A DNA stretch of 64,000 nucleotides. Source: Streptomyces armeniacus (GTDB lineage: Bacteria; Actinomycetota; Actinomycetes; Streptomycetales; Streptomycetaceae). The notes under the pieces are model-generated. The model was not told the origin of the DNA and made no database searches. It saw only the letters and a list, made by a program, of their open reading frames with translations. The stretch spans positions 248,001-312,000 of the forward strand of contig NZ_CP031320.1 of assembly GCF_003355155.1 (NCBI RefSeq), given 5' to 3'. The translations under genes were made by a program, and so were the position numbers. Below, piece by piece: positions 43,472 through 52,117 of this stretch (the first letter of the stretch is position 1; every line of letters begins with the position of its first letter).

Positions 43472-44434
43472 ATGTTTGCTGCCTACGCTGCGCGCCTCGA
43501 CCCGGATCAGCCGCTGAACGGACTCGAGTTGGGAGACCGTCCCGAGCCGGAGACGCCGCCGGGCTGGACGACCGTCAACGTCAGGGCGGCCTCGCTGAAC
43601 CACCACGACCTGTGGTCGCTGCGCGGCGTCGGGCTGAACGAGGAGTCGCTGCCGATGATCCTCGGCTGCGACGCGGCCGGCGTGGACGCGGACGGCAACG
43701 AGGTCGTGCTGCACTCCGTGATCGGGCAGACCGGGCACGGCGTCGACGCCCGCGAGCCGCGCTCGCTCCTCACCGAGAAGTACCAGGGCACCTTCGCGGA
43801 ACGGGTCGCCGTCCCGCAGTGGAACGTGCTGCCCAAGCCGAAGGAGCTGTCCTTCGAGGAGGCCGCCTGCCTGCCGACGGCGTGGCTGACCGCGTACCGC
43901 ATGCTGTTCACCAACGCGGGCGTACGGCCCGGCGATTCCGTGCTCGTACAGGGCGCGGGCGGCGGCGTGGCCACCGCGGCGATCGTGCTCGGCGCGGCGG
44001 CGGGCCTGCGGGTCTTCGCCACGAGCCGGGACGAGGCGAAGCGGCAGCGCGCGCTCGAACTGGGCGCGGAAGGCGCCTTCGACAGCGGCACGCGGCTGCC
44101 GCGCCGGGTCGACGCCGTGCTGGAGACGGTGGGCGCCGCGACCTGGTCGCACTCGGTCAAGTCGCTGAAGCCGGGCGGCACGCTGGTGATCTCCGGCGCG
44201 ACCAGCGGCCCGAACCCGGCCGCGACGGAGCTGAACCGGATCTTCTTCCTGGAGCTCAAGGTCGTCGGCTCGACCATGGGCAGCAAGGAGGAGCTGGCCT
44301 CGCTGCTGAGCTTCTGCGCCGCGACGGGGGTGCGGCCGGTGATCGACTCGACGCTCCCCCTTGACCGGGCGCGCGAGGGGTTCGAGAAGATGTCCGCCGG
44401 CGACCTGTTCGGCAAGGTCGTGCTGACCGTCTGA
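43472..44434 (+). CDS. Zinc-independent MDR oxidoreductase (quinone reductase-like)
   Basis: The 320-residue protein is a medium-chain dehydrogenase/reductase. It has the N-terminal catalytic fold (VRAASLNHHDLWSLRG, MILGCDAAG), the Rossmann motif GAGGGVATAAIVLGAAAG (glycine-rich with a final acidic/Arg region VFATSRDEAKR), and a C-terminal lid. The cysteine and histidine ligands of the catalytic zinc of alcohol dehydrogenases are absent, so it is of the quinone oxidoreductase/enoyl reductase type and uses NADPH. The substrate is unknown. It lies just after kgd and is followed by a GNAT gene after 42 bp. Confidence 0.88.
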   Translation: MFAAYAARLDPDQPLNGLELGDRPEPETPPGWTTVNVRAASLNHHDLWSLRGVGLNEESLPMILGCDAAGVDADGNEVVLHSVIGQTGHGVDAREPRSLLTEKYQGTFAERVAVPQWNVLPKPKELSFEEAACLPTAWLTAYRMLFTNAGVRPGDSVLVQGAGGGVATAAIVLGAAAGLRVFATSRDEAKRQRALELGAEGAFDSGTRLPRRVDAVLETVGAATWSHSVKSLKPGGTLVISGATSGPNPAATELNRIFFLELKVVGSTMGSKEELASLLSFCAATGVRPVIDSTLPLDRAREGFEKMSAGDLFGKVVLTV

Positions 44435-44476
44435 CACGCCCGGCCGTGCCGAACCGCCGTGGGGAGAGGGGTCGTT

Positions 44477-45061
44477 GTGGGGGGCATTCGCGAGGCCGGA
44501 CCGGCTGACCGGGACGCGGTCGGGGAGCTGCTGCACGAGTCGTTCCGCGACGATCCCGTGAGCTGCTGGCTGTTCCCCGAGGAGGCGCACCGGGAGTGGG
44601 CGCACCGCCGTCTCTTCACCGCCTTCCTCGACATGGGCCTGGCCCACGGCACCGTCCATGTCACGGACGACGGCGCCGGGGCCGCCGTGTGGTTCTCCGT
44701 ACGGGGCGGCGCGCTGGTGGGCGAGGACGACCTCGGCCGCTGGACCGAGGAGGCCGACCCCGGGAACAAGCGGCTCCCGGAGCTGGAGCGGCTGACCGGG
44801 GACCTGCACTCCGTGGACGTCGACCACGCCTATCTCCAGGCCATCGCGGTGGCCGCGGACCGGCGCGGCCGGGGCATCGGCAGCGCGCTGCTGGAGCCGG
44901 TGCTGGACGAGTGCGACCGGCTGCGGCTGCCCGCCTTCCTGGAGGCCAGCAACCCGCGCAGCCGGTCGCTGTACGAGCGGCACGGCTTCGTGTTCACCGG
45001 CACCGCCGTCCGGCTGCCGGACGGCCCGCAGATGTGGCCCATGTGGCGCGAGCCGGTCTGA
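44477..45061 (+). CDS. GNAT-family N-acetyltransferase
   Basis: The 194-residue protein has the GNAT fold: REAGPADRDAVGELLHESF as the first strand and helices, the acetyl-CoA motif VAADRRGRGIGSALL (the RGxGxG/A loop), and ASNPRSRSLYERHGFVFTG as the final strand/helix. It transfers an acetyl group to an amine substrate that cannot be predicted. The GTG at 44477 was chosen because GAGAGGGG lies 6 bp upstream; a GTG at 44459 is the alternative. The gene converges on the PadR operon with a palindromic terminator between. Confidence 0.88.
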   Translation: MGGIREAGPADRDAVGELLHESFRDDPVSCWLFPEEAHREWAHRRLFTAFLDMGLAHGTVHVTDDGAGAAVWFSVRGGALVGEDDLGRWTEEADPGNKRLPELERLTGDLHSVDVDHAYLQAIAVAADRRGRGIGSALLEPVLDECDRLRLPAFLEASNPRSRSLYERHGFVFTGTAVRLPDGPQMWPMWREPV

Positions 45062-45112
45062 CCCGTCACCGCTCCGGGGTGCGGACACCGGCAACCCCGG
45101 CGCCCGCCCGCC

Positions 45113-45144
45113 GTACGGCCCGGTGACCGGTCACCGGGCCGTAC
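45113..45144. terminator. Perfect 32-bp palindromic bidirectional terminator
   Basis: GTACGGCCCGGTGACC and its exact reverse complement abut, giving a stem of up to 16 bp with a minimal loop. It lies midway between the ends of convergent GNAT and PadR genes and can work in both directions. Confidence 0.8.
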
Positions 45145-45177
45145 AGGTCCCCCCGGCCCCCGGCCCCCCCCTCGGGC

Positions 45178-46167
45178 TCACTTCTCCTCGGCGCCCTCTC
45201 CCCGCGGTGCCTCCGTCTCCTCGGGTCTGCGCAGGACCACCCCGATGTGCGCCGCCGCCGTCGACAGATGGCGGCGGACCTCCCGCAACTGGTCCTCGCT
45301 GACGCCGTGATCGCGGGCCGCGTCCCGCACGTCGTCCCGGAAGCGGTCCAGCAGCCGCTCCAGATCGCGCGCCGGGTCGCCGGAGGACGCCGGCTCCGCC
45401 GCCCAGTCCGGTGTCTCGGCCCCGGCGGGGTCGGGCTTCACATACGGCGGCCACGAGGTGGTGTGCCCTGTCAACCCGCCCAGATCCAAGTCCCCCATCT
45501 GCCGGGCCAGTTCGAAGCCGGACTGGACGACGCCCTGCCAGTCGCCCGCGCGCGCCTGCTCGCGTACCTGGTGCTCGGTCTCGCGCGCAATCCGTCCGAT
45601 CTCCTCGGCCGCCTCGGTGTGCCCCTCCCAGCCCTGGGGCCCCGGCTGCCGGGCGCGGCGGTCCTCCTCGCGGGCACGCCGCTCCTCCTCGCGGGCGCGG
45701 CGCTGTGCCTCCTGCGCCTCCCGCCTGGCCCGCTTGGCCTCCTCCTTGCGCCAGCGGCCGTCGGCGCCGCCGCTCGCGCCGTGGGCGTGCAGCGCCTGTT
45801 CGCGCATCTCGATGCGGAGCGCGCGGGCCGAGCCGCTGACGTCCTCGCGGATGTCGGCGGCGAGGGCGGCGAGCGAGTCCCTGATCTCGCGCTCCAGATC
45901 AGTGAGTTCGTCCTGTCTGCCGGCGAGCTCGCCGCGTCCGCCCTCCGTGATGGAGTAGACCTTGCGGCCGCCCTCGGTGGCGTGGGTGACGAGGCCCTCG
46001 GCCTCCAGCTTGGCGAGCCGCGGATAGACGGTCCCGGCCGACGGCGCGTACAGCCCGTGGAACCGCTCCTCCAGCAGCCGGATCACTTCGTAGCCGTGGC
46101 GCGGCGCCTCCTCCAGGAGCTTGAGGAGATAGAGGCGCAGGCGCCCGTGTGCGAAGACGGGAGGCAT
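45178..46167 (-). CDS. PadR-family transcriptional regulator with coiled-coil
   Basis: The 329-residue protein is longer than a typical PadR (110-190). The N-terminal winged helix is standard: LRLYLLKLLEEAPRHGYEVI, LYAPSAGTVYPRLAKLEAEGLV, KVYSITEGG. A highly charged Arg/Glu coiled-coil follows (about residues 140-185), then a Trp-containing region and a C-terminal helical segment. The start codon is one base after the stop of the DUF4097 gene upstream (TGACATG), so the two are translationally coupled. PadR repressors with DUF4097 partners occur across Streptomyces; the ligand is unknown. A palindromic site lies in front of the operon. Confidence 0.88.
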   Translation of the reverse strand: MPPVFAHGRLRLYLLKLLEEAPRHGYEVIRLLEERFHGLYAPSAGTVYPRLAKLEAEGLVTHATEGGRKVYSITEGGRGELAGRQDELTDLEREIRDSLAALAADIREDVSGSARALRIEMREQALHAHGASGGADGRWRKEEAKRARREAQEAQRRAREEERRAREEDRRARQPGPQGWEGHTEAAEEIGRIARETEHQVREQARAGDWQGVVQSGFELARQMGDLDLGGLTGHTTSWPPYVKPDPAGAETPDWAAEPASSGDPARDLERLLDRFRDDVRDAARDHGVSEDQLREVRRHLSTAAAHIGVVLRRPEETEAPRGEGAEEK

Positions 46168-46168
46168 G

Positions 46169-47065
46169 TCAGACGTCCTTACCGGAGGAGTGGCTGTCGT
46201 CGCCGGAGCCGCCGGCCCGCGCGCCATGCAGCACGTCGTCCAGGTCGTCACGGGGCGGCCGGCGCAGCAGCGCCACCGCGCCGGAGACGGACGTGGCACG
46301 CAGCGAGCCGCTGCCCGTGCCGAGGACGCCGACGGCCCGCTTCGCCCCCCACTGGCCGTCGATGCTCAGCTCGTCGAAGGCGCTGGACAGGGCGCCGCTG
46401 GTGGTGTTGGCCACGACCTCGACGTCAGCAGGGTCCGGCAGTCTGACGGCGACCTCGCCGGAGACGGTGTTGAGGCTGATGTCGGCGCCCTGGGCCGAGG
46501 AGTGCAGGTCGAGGATCATGGAGCCGCTGACCGAGTCCGCCTTGATGCGGGAGCCGCCGCCGTCGACGACGGTGAGATCGCCCGACACGGAGTTCATCCG
46601 CAGGGTGCCCTCCAGCGCCTGCGTCTCGACGCTCCCGGAGACCGTCTCCGCCCGTACCTCGCCGGAGAGCCCCACGAGAGTGGTGTCGCCGGAAACGCCG
46701 CGCACGTCCGTACGGCCGCTGATCCCGGTGACGACGGCGCTGGCGCCGACCACGCCGACCGTGAGCCGGACATCGTGCGGGACCGAGAGGGAGACCACCA
46801 CGCCCCGGCGCCAGCCCTTGCGGTCCAGCCACCGGAGGAAGCCCTTCCACGGCAGGTCCTCGTAGGCCACGACGAGTCTGCCGCCCTCGCGCTGGACGCA
46901 CAGCGGCGGGCCGTGCACCTCGCTGATCTCGAGCCGCGCGGTGGGGTCATCGGTGCCGACGACGTTGACGGTGCCGTTGACGATGCGCACCTGCAGCTCG
47001 TCGATCGGGCCGTCGAAGTCGAGCTTCCGCGGCTCCGAGATCTGCCATGAACGGTCGGCGGGCAC
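46169..47065 (-). CDS. DUF4097 family beta-repeat protein
   Basis: The 298-residue protein is largely a row of short beta repeats with a recurring pattern of V-x-G-x-SG (ITGISGRTDVRGVSGDTTLV, ETVSGSVETQ, NSVSGDLTVVDG, DSVSGSMILDL, NTVSGEVAVRL, TTSGALSS, TSVSGAVALL), the solenoid-like repeat of DUF4097/DUF4098 proteins. No signal peptide or membrane segment is visible, so a cytoplasmic location is likely. Function is unknown; association with PadR suggests it is a sensor or co-factor of that regulator. The start is the GTG 5 bp after AGGGAGG. Confidence 0.87.
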   Translation of the reverse strand: MPADRSWQISEPRKLDFDGPIDELQVRIVNGTVNVVGTDDPTARLEISEVHGPPLCVQREGGRLVVAYEDLPWKGFLRWLDRKGWRRGVVVSLSVPHDVRLTVGVVGASAVVTGISGRTDVRGVSGDTTLVGLSGEVRAETVSGSVETQALEGTLRMNSVSGDLTVVDGGGSRIKADSVSGSMILDLHSSAQGADISLNTVSGEVAVRLPDPADVEVVANTTSGALSSAFDELSIDGQWGAKRAVGVLGTGSGSLRATSVSGAVALLRRPPRDDLDDVLHGARAGGSGDDSHSSGKDV

Positions 47066-47090
47066 GACGGCCTCCCTGATCGACGTACGA

Positions 47091-47124
47091 CGACATATCG
47101 CGTCCTCGGCAAACACGATATGTC
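47091..47124. promoter_or_regulatory. Inverted-repeat operator upstream of the DUF4097-padR operon
   Basis: CGACATATCG (47091-47100) and CGATATGTCG (47115-47124) are exact reverse complements, 14 bp apart, in the promoter region. Each arm is itself almost palindromic around ATAT. Such AT-centred repeats are typical of PadR binding sites, so autoregulation is likely. Confidence 0.68.
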
Positions 47125-47198
47125 GCGACCCCCGTGCCGCGCAAGCACCCTCGCATCGCGACTTACGCGACTTACGCGTCGGCCGCCCGCCCGCGGCC

Positions 47199-47390
47199 TC
47201 AGCCCTCGTCGTCCTCGTCGTCCTCGTCGTCCAGCCGCGCCAGCCAGGTCGCCAGCCGCTCCACGGGAATCTCGAAGTCCGGGTTGAGGTCGACGAACGT
47301 ACGCAGCTGCTCGGCCAGCCACCCGAGGGTGACGTCCTCCTCGCCGCGCCGCTTCTCCAGCTCCTCGATGCCGCGGTCGGTGAAGTACAA
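47199..47390 (-). CDS. DUF6104-type small conserved protein
   Basis: This is a 63-residue protein: MYFTDRGIEELEKRRGEEDV, TLGWLAEQLRTFVDLNPDFE, then an acidic tail of DDE repeats. From memory it matches DUF6104, a small protein conserved in Streptomyces with no known role. It has one predicted helix-turn-helix-like helical core and an acidic C-terminus. It stands between the PadR operon and the amino-acid ABC operon on the same strand. A good terminator precedes it, so it has its own promoter. Confidence 0.72.
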   Translation of the reverse strand: MYFTDRGIEELEKRRGEEDVTLGWLAEQLRTFVDLNPDFEIPVERLATWLARLDDEDDEDDEG

Positions 47391-47453
47391 GGCTGTGCTC
47401 CAGGGGTACAGGGGAACGGGGAAACGGGGAAATTCCGCCTCCAGGGTATGCGG

Positions 47454-47485
47454 GAGCGCCCGCGGCCCGGAGGCCGCGGGCGCTC
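47454..47485 (-). terminator. Hairpin terminator after the amino-acid ABC operon
   Basis: GAGCGCCCGCGGCC and its exact complement form a 14-bp stem around the tetraloop CGGA, 50 bp past the ATP-binding protein gene and before the DUF6104 gene. Confidence 0.85.
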
Positions 47486-47535
47486 GTACCGCGCTGCGGA
47501 GGACGTTCGGAGCGGGGGCCGCAGGGACCGCCGGC

Positions 47536-48297
47536 TCAGAGGACCTTCGACAGGAACGACTTCGTCCGCTCGTGCTGCGGATCGGTCAGCACCTCACGCG
47601 GCCGGCCGGACTCGACCACCACGCCGTCGTCCATGAACACCAGCGAGTCGCCGACCTCGCGGGCGAAGCCCATCTCGTGCGTCACGACGATCATCGTCAT
47701 GCCGTCCTCGGCCAGCCCCCGCATGACGTCCAGCACCTCGCCGACCAGCTCCGGGTCGAGCGCCGAGGTGGGCTCGTCGAACAGCATCAGCTTCGGCTCC
47801 ATCGCCAGCGCGCGGGCGATGGCCACGCGCTGCTGCTGCCCGCCGGAGAGCTGCGCGGGGTAGTGGTCCCCCTTGTCGCGCAGCCCTACGCGGTCCAGCA
47901 GCTTCCGCGCGCGCTCCACGGCGTTCGCCTTGGACTCGCCCTTGACCTGGACCGGTGCCTCGGTGACGTTCTCCAGCGCGGTCATGTGCGGGAAGAGGTT
48001 GAAGCGCTGGAAGACCATGCCGATGTCCCGGCGCTGGGCGGCGACCTCGCGCTCCTTGAGCTCGTAGATCTTGTCGCCCTTCTGCCGGTACCCGACCAGC
48101 TGGCCGTCGACGGACAGCCGTCCCGCGCTGATCTTCTCCAGGTGGTTGATGCACCGCAGGAACGTCGACTTGCCGGACCCGGACGGCCCGACCAGGCAGA
48201 ACACCTCGCGCGGCGCGACCTCCAGGTCGATGCCCTTGAGCACGTGGGAGGCGCCGAACGACTTGTGCACGGCCTCCGCCTTCACCATCGGGGTCAT
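47536..48297 (-). CDS. Polar amino-acid ABC transporter ATP-binding protein
   Basis: The 253-residue protein is a full GlnQ/GluA-type ATPase: [18 protein letters not shown]alker [17 protein letters not shown]-loop, [15 protein letters not shown] signature, [16 protein letters not shown]alker B and THEMGFA H-loop. It energises uptake of a polar amino acid, probably glutamate or a related one. Its ATG overlaps the permease stop by 4 bp (ATGA), so they are translationally coupled. The product acts at the inner face of the membrane with the permease below. Confidence 0.95.
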   Translation of the reverse strand: MTPMVKAEAVHKSFGASHVLKGIDLEVAPREVFCLVGPSGSGKSTFLRCINHLEKISAGRLSVDGQLVGYRQKGDKIYELKEREVAAQRRDIGMVFQRFNLFPHMTALENVTEAPVQVKGESKANAVERARKLLDRVGLRDKGDHYPAQLSGGQQQRVAIARALAMEPKLMLFDEPTSALDPELVGEVLDVMRGLAEDGMTMIVVTHEMGFAREVGDSLVFMDDGVVVESGRPREVLTDPQHERTKSFLSKVL

Positions 48298-49217
48298 GCC
48301 TTGGCCCCCGATCCCGTGCCACGGGTGAACGTCATCAGGTTTCTCCTCGCCCTCTGCAGCGGCGTCTCGGGCAACGTACGGGAGGAACCGCGTTGGAAGT
48401 ACCGCTCGATGTAGAACTGGCCGATGCTGAAGACCGTGGTGAGCACGAGATACCAGATCGTCGCCACCATCAGCAGCTCCATCACCGCGAGGTTCCGCGA
48501 GGAGATGTCCGTGACGGACTTCATCAGCTCCTCGAACTGGATCGCGAAGCATAGCGACGAGGTTTTCAGCATGTTGATGAACTCGTTGCCGGTCGGCGGC
48601 ACGATCACGCGCATCGCCTGCGGCAGCACGATCCGTTGCATGGTGCGGCCGCGGGTCATGCCGAGCGCGTGCGCCGCCTCGGTCTGCCCCTCGTCCACGG
48701 ACTGGATGCCCGCGCGGCTGATCTCCGCCATGTACGCGGCCTCGTTGAGGCCGAGTCCCAGCAGCGCGGCGAGGAACGGCGTCATCACGTCGTTCATCTC
48801 GTCCTTGTAGAACCCGAGGTTCAGGATCGGGAAGATCAGCGCCAGGTTGTACCAGAGCATCAGCTGCACGAGTACGGGCGTGCCGCGGAAGAACCAGACG
48901 TAGCCCCAGGCGACGCTGCTGACCACGGGGTTCTTCGACAGCCGCATCACGGCGAGCAGGGTGCCGAGCAGCACGCCCACGAGCATGCCCAGCACGGTGA
49001 TCAGCAGGGTGTTGCCGGCGCCCTTGAGCACGGTCTCGTAGTCGAGGTACTCGGGGACGGTGTCCCATTTGATCTCGGCGTTGGAGAGCGCCCAGCCGAG
49101 CAGCGCGAGCACCGCCAGCACGAGCACGGCGCTGATCCAGCGGCCGTAGTGGCGCACCGGGATGGCCTTGATGGCCTCCGGCGGCACCTTGTCCTTCAGG
49201 TCGACGGGGTCTGACAC
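48294..49217 (-). CDS. Polar amino-acid ABC transporter permease
   Basis: The 307-residue protein has an N-terminal cytoplasmic segment, at least five membrane helices, and the HAAA-type EAA loop [22 protein letters not shown] followed by [14 protein letters not shown]. These are signatures of His/Glu/Gln/Arg/opine permeases. One permease gene is present, so a homodimer is likely. It lies between the ATPase and the substrate-binding protein genes, with 120 bp to the latter containing short repeats. Confidence 0.94.
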   Translation of the reverse strand: MSDPVDLKDKVPPEAIKAIPVRHYGRWISAVLVLAVLALLGWALSNAEIKWDTVPEYLDYETVLKGAGNTLLITVLGMLVGVLLGTLLAVMRLSKNPVVSSVAWGYVWFFRGTPVLVQLMLWYNLALIFPILNLGFYKDEMNDVMTPFLAALLGLGLNEAAYMAEISRAGIQSVDEGQTEAAHALGMTRGRTMQRIVLPQAMRVIVPPTGNEFINMLKTSSLCFAIQFEELMKSVTDISSRNLAVMELLMVATIWYLVLTTVFSIGQFYIERYFQRGSSRTLPETPLQRARRNLMTFTRGTGSGAKA

Positions 49218-49230
49218 GGAGTACTACCTC

Positions 49231-49254
49231 ACTGCACGGCGGACTGCACGGCGG
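49231..49254. repeat. 12-bp tandem duplication upstream of the permease gene
   Basis: Two perfect copies of ACTGCACGGCGG lie just before the permease start. Four imperfect GGGATCAC-type repeats follow up to 49327 on the plus strand. The spacer can form GC-rich hairpins that might uncouple expression of the binding protein from the membrane components. Confidence 0.8.
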
Positions 49255-49337
49255 AACGGTTCTGGCACGGGATCACGGACCTGCGGGATCACCGGCCCGG
49301 GGGATCACCGGCACCTGCGCGGGATCGCTGGCCGGTG

Positions 49338-50285
49338 TCACTCACCGGCGTTGACGGTGGCCTTCTTCAGGGCGCCGTTGGTCACGTCCCACTTCTTGAG
49401 CACCTTCTCGTACTCCCCGTTCTTCATGATCGCCGTGAGGGCGGCCTGCACCGCGTCGCGCAGCTCGGTGTTCTTCTTGCTGACCGCGATGCCGTACGGG
49501 GCGGCGTTGATCTGGTCGCCGACGACCTGGAAGTCCTTGCCGCCGCCGGAGGTCTTCGCGTTGTACGCCGCCACCGGGAAGTCGTTCAGGTCGGCGACCG
49601 CGCGGCCCTGCTTCAGCTGGAGCAGCGCCTCGGTGTCCTTCTCGAAGGCGAGCACCTCGATGGGCTTGTCGCACTTCTTGCTCTGCTCCTTGGCCAGGTC
49701 CTCGTTGGCCGTGCCGCGCTGCAGCGCGACCGTCCGGCCGCAGAGGTCGTCCAGGGACTTGATGCCCTCCGGGTTGCCCTTCTTGACGAGGATCGAGGAG
49801 CCGGCCTTGAAGTAGTCGACGAAGTCGGCGCCCGAGCCGACCTTCTTGCCCTTCTCGTCCAGACCCTGCTGACGGTCCTTGGTGTCCGTCATGGACGACA
49901 TGATGACGTCGTGGCGGCCCGTGTTGAGGCCGGTCACCAGCCCGTCGAAGGTCCCGTTCGCGAACTTGAACTCGACGCCCAGCTGCTCGCCCAGCGCCTT
50001 GGCGATGTCCGGGTCGATGCCCGCGACCTCGTTGTTCTCGTCCATGAACTCGACCGGCGCGTACGCGATGTCCGAGCCGACCTTGACCACGCCGGCGTCC
50101 TGGATCTTCTTCGGCAGCTTGTCGAAGAGGGGCGCGTCCTTCCCCTTCGTCTTCTCGCCGCCGCTCGCGTCGTCGGTCTGGTCCCCGCAGCCGCTCAGCA
50201 GCAGGGCTCCGGCGACCGCGATGGCTCCGGCCGCCGCGGCCCGCGATCGGACGGCGGTGGAGCGACGGGTGGTGCTTACGGTCAT
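49338..50285 (-). CDS. Polar amino-acid ABC substrate-binding lipoprotein
   Basis: This 315-residue protein has a signal peptide ending in a lipobox (GALLLSGC), an acidic linker, and a family-3 solute-binding domain: VVKVGSDIAYAPVEFMDENN, VAGIDPDIAKALGEQLGVEF, FDGLVTGLNTGRHDVIMSSM, and later NDFPVAAYNAKTSG. The final Lys-rich helix EYEKVLKKWDV matches glutamate/arginine binding proteins. It captures a polar amino acid outside the cell for the permease and ATPase encoded downstream. The ligand is not predictable with certainty. The long gap (465 bp) to the divergent malic enzyme gene holds its promoter. Confidence 0.94.
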   Translation of the reverse strand: MTVSTTRRSTAVRSRAAAAGAIAVAGALLLSGCGDQTDDASGGEKTKGKDAPLFDKLPKKIQDAGVVKVGSDIAYAPVEFMDENNEVAGIDPDIAKALGEQLGVEFKFANGTFDGLVTGLNTGRHDVIMSSMTDTKDRQQGLDEKGKKVGSGADFVDYFKAGSSILVKKGNPEGIKSLDDLCGRTVALQRGTANEDLAKEQSKKCDKPIEVLAFEKDTEALLQLKQGRAVADLNDFPVAAYNAKTSGGGKDFQVVGDQINAAPYGIAVSKKNTELRDAVQAALTAIMKNGEYEKVLKKWDVTNGALKKATVNAGE

Positions 50286-50750
50286 TGCCAGGTCCTCCTG
50301 CTGGGTGAGGTAGTCGCCTGTCGGGGAACGGATCTTCGAACGTCACGACCACGTGTGATGGGGGGCATCTTGCCATCCGGACTGCGGGGATCAGTGCGTC
50401 CCCGATGTCAAAATCGGATAACGGATAGCTCACTCCGCATACAGGGCGCCAGGGGCGCGCTAAAGGAACCCTCGATTCACCAGGCGACTCGACCCTTTTT
50501 GCACTGACTTGCCGCCGGGTGTCAGCGCTGTGTGACCAAAGCCGTTCGTCCCTGGTGGCAGTCATCCGGTAGAAAAGACAGTTACACCCCTCACCCGGGG
50601 ACCCAGGGCGCGTGTGCGGCGCGCCCGGCGTCCGTAACTCCCCCGGGGGCAGCGGCCATCCGCGGCCCCGGTCGCGGACGTGGTGCCCGCCCGTTCCTCA
50701 CAACCGGGAGCGGCCACCCTCGCCATATTCACGAAAAAGGGGTCCACAAA
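50286..50750. other. Divergent intergenic region, ABC transporter / malic enzyme
   Basis: No gene is supported here. It must contain promoters for both neighbours. CCGAT-N6-ATCGG (50407-50422 region) is a small inverted repeat, and a TTGACA on the minus strand lies inside it. I found no matching -10 box and no riboswitch-like structure. Confidence 0.5.
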
Positions 50751-51947
50751 GTGGCAGCGGAGATCGTCAATTCTCAGGACGGGCTGGAAGGGGATGTCAT
50801 CGATCCGGCATTCGCCCTCCACCGCGGCGGCAAGATGGCCGTGCAGGCCACCGTGCCGGTGCGGAACGCGGACGACCTGTCCCTCGCGTACACGCCCGGG
50901 GTCGCCAAGGTGTGCAGCGCGATCGCCGAGCACCCGGAGCAGGTGCACGACTACACCTGGAAGTCCCAGGTCGTGGCCGTGGTGACGGACGGCAGCGCGG
51001 TGCTGGGCCTGGGCGACATCGGGCCGGAGGCGTCGCTTCCGGTGATGGAGGGCAAGGCCATCCTGTTCAAGCAGTTCGGCGGCGTGGACGCGGTCCCGAT
51101 CGCGCTCGACTGCCGTGACGTGGACGACCTCGTGGAGACCGTCGCGCGGCTCGCGCCGTCCTTCGGCGGCATCAACCTGGAGGACATCTCCGCGCCCCGC
51201 TGCTTCGAGATCGAGGACAGGCTCAAGGAGCGCCTCGACATTCCCGTCTTCCACGACGACCAGCACGGCACCGCCATCGTCACCCTGGCCGCGCTGCGCA
51301 ACGCGGCGCGCGTGAGCGGCCGGCAGCTCGGCGAGCTGCGCGTGGTCATCTCGGGCGCCGGCGCCGCCGGCGTGGCCATCTCGCGGATCCTGGTCGAGGC
51401 CGGCATCGGCGACGTGGTGGTCTGCGACCGCAAGGGCGTCGTCTCGGCGGACCGTACGGACCTCACCGCGGTCAAGCGCGACCTCGCCGGGTTCACCAAC
51501 AAGGCGGGCCGCACCGGCTCCCTGGAGACCGCGCTGGCCGGAGCCGACGTGTTCATCGGGGTCAGCGGCGGTACGGTTCCGGAGCCCGCGGTGGCCAGCA
51601 TGGCGCCGGACTCGTTCATCTTCGCGATGGCCAACCCGAATCCGGAGATCCACCCGGACGTGGCCCGCAAGTACGCCTCGGTCGTCGCCACCGGCCGCAG
51701 CGACTACCCGAACCAGATCAACAACGTCCTCGCCTTCCCCGGTGTCTTCGCCGGCGCGCTCCAGGTGCGCGCGTCCGAGATCACCGAGGGCATGAAGATC
51801 GCCGCGGCTGAGGCGCTGGCGGCGGTCGTCGCCGACGAGCTCAGCGCGGAGAAGGTCATCCCGTCGCCGTTCGACGAGCGGGTGGCGCCCGCGGTCACCT
51901 CGGCGGTGGCCGCGGCGGCACGCGCGGAGGGCGTGGCCCGGAGGTAA
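50751..51947 (+). CDS. NAD(P)-dependent malic enzyme
   Basis: The 398-residue protein has the malic enzyme signature: [32 protein letters not shown], the metal ligands in [24 protein letters not shown], the dinucleotide motif [17 protein letters not shown], and [13 protein letters not shown]. It oxidatively decarboxylates malate to pyruvate, supplying reducing power. In Streptomyces it is linked to acetyl-CoA supply for storage lipid and antibiotic synthesis. The GTG was chosen because AAAAAGGGG lies 9 bp before it. A longer in-frame start upstream has no family resemblance. Confidence 0.95.
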   Translation: MAAEIVNSQDGLEGDVIDPAFALHRGGKMAVQATVPVRNADDLSLAYTPGVAKVCSAIAEHPEQVHDYTWKSQVVAVVTDGSAVLGLGDIGPEASLPVMEGKAILFKQFGGVDAVPIALDCRDVDDLVETVARLAPSFGGINLEDISAPRCFEIEDRLKERLDIPVFHDDQHGTAIVTLAALRNAARVSGRQLGELRVVISGAGAAGVAISRILVEAGIGDVVVCDRKGVVSADRTDLTAVKRDLAGFTNKAGRTGSLETALAGADVFIGVSGGTVPEPAVASMAPDSFIFAMANPNPEIHPDVARKYASVVATGRSDYPNQINNVLAFPGVFAGALQVRASEITEGMKIAAAEALAAVVADELSAEKVIPSPFDERVAPAVTSAVAAAARAEGVARR

Positions 51948-51977
51948 CCGCGGCCATCGCCGTCCAGGAGACGGCGC

Positions 51978-52018
51978 GAGGGGTGGTACGAGCGTGCTGC
52001 ACGCCCGTACCACCCCTC
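51978..52018. terminator. Hairpin terminator between malic enzyme and methyltransferase genes
   Basis: GAGGGGTGGTACG and its exact complement form a 13-bp stem with a 15-base loop between convergent genes, so it may work in both directions. Confidence 0.82.
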
Positions 52019-52081
52019 GCGTACGCCCGTCGCCCGGCCGCTCCCCTCCGCGCGCCCGGACGCCGGGAGCCGTTGCCGCGG

Positions 52082-52105
52082 CCGCTGCCGCTGCCGCTGC
52101 CGCTG
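52082..52105. repeat. 6-bp tandem repeat, four copies
   Basis: Four perfect CCGCTG units lie in the spacer just beyond the methyltransferase stop codon. Confidence 0.9.
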
Positions 52106-52117
52106 CCGCGGGCCCGG

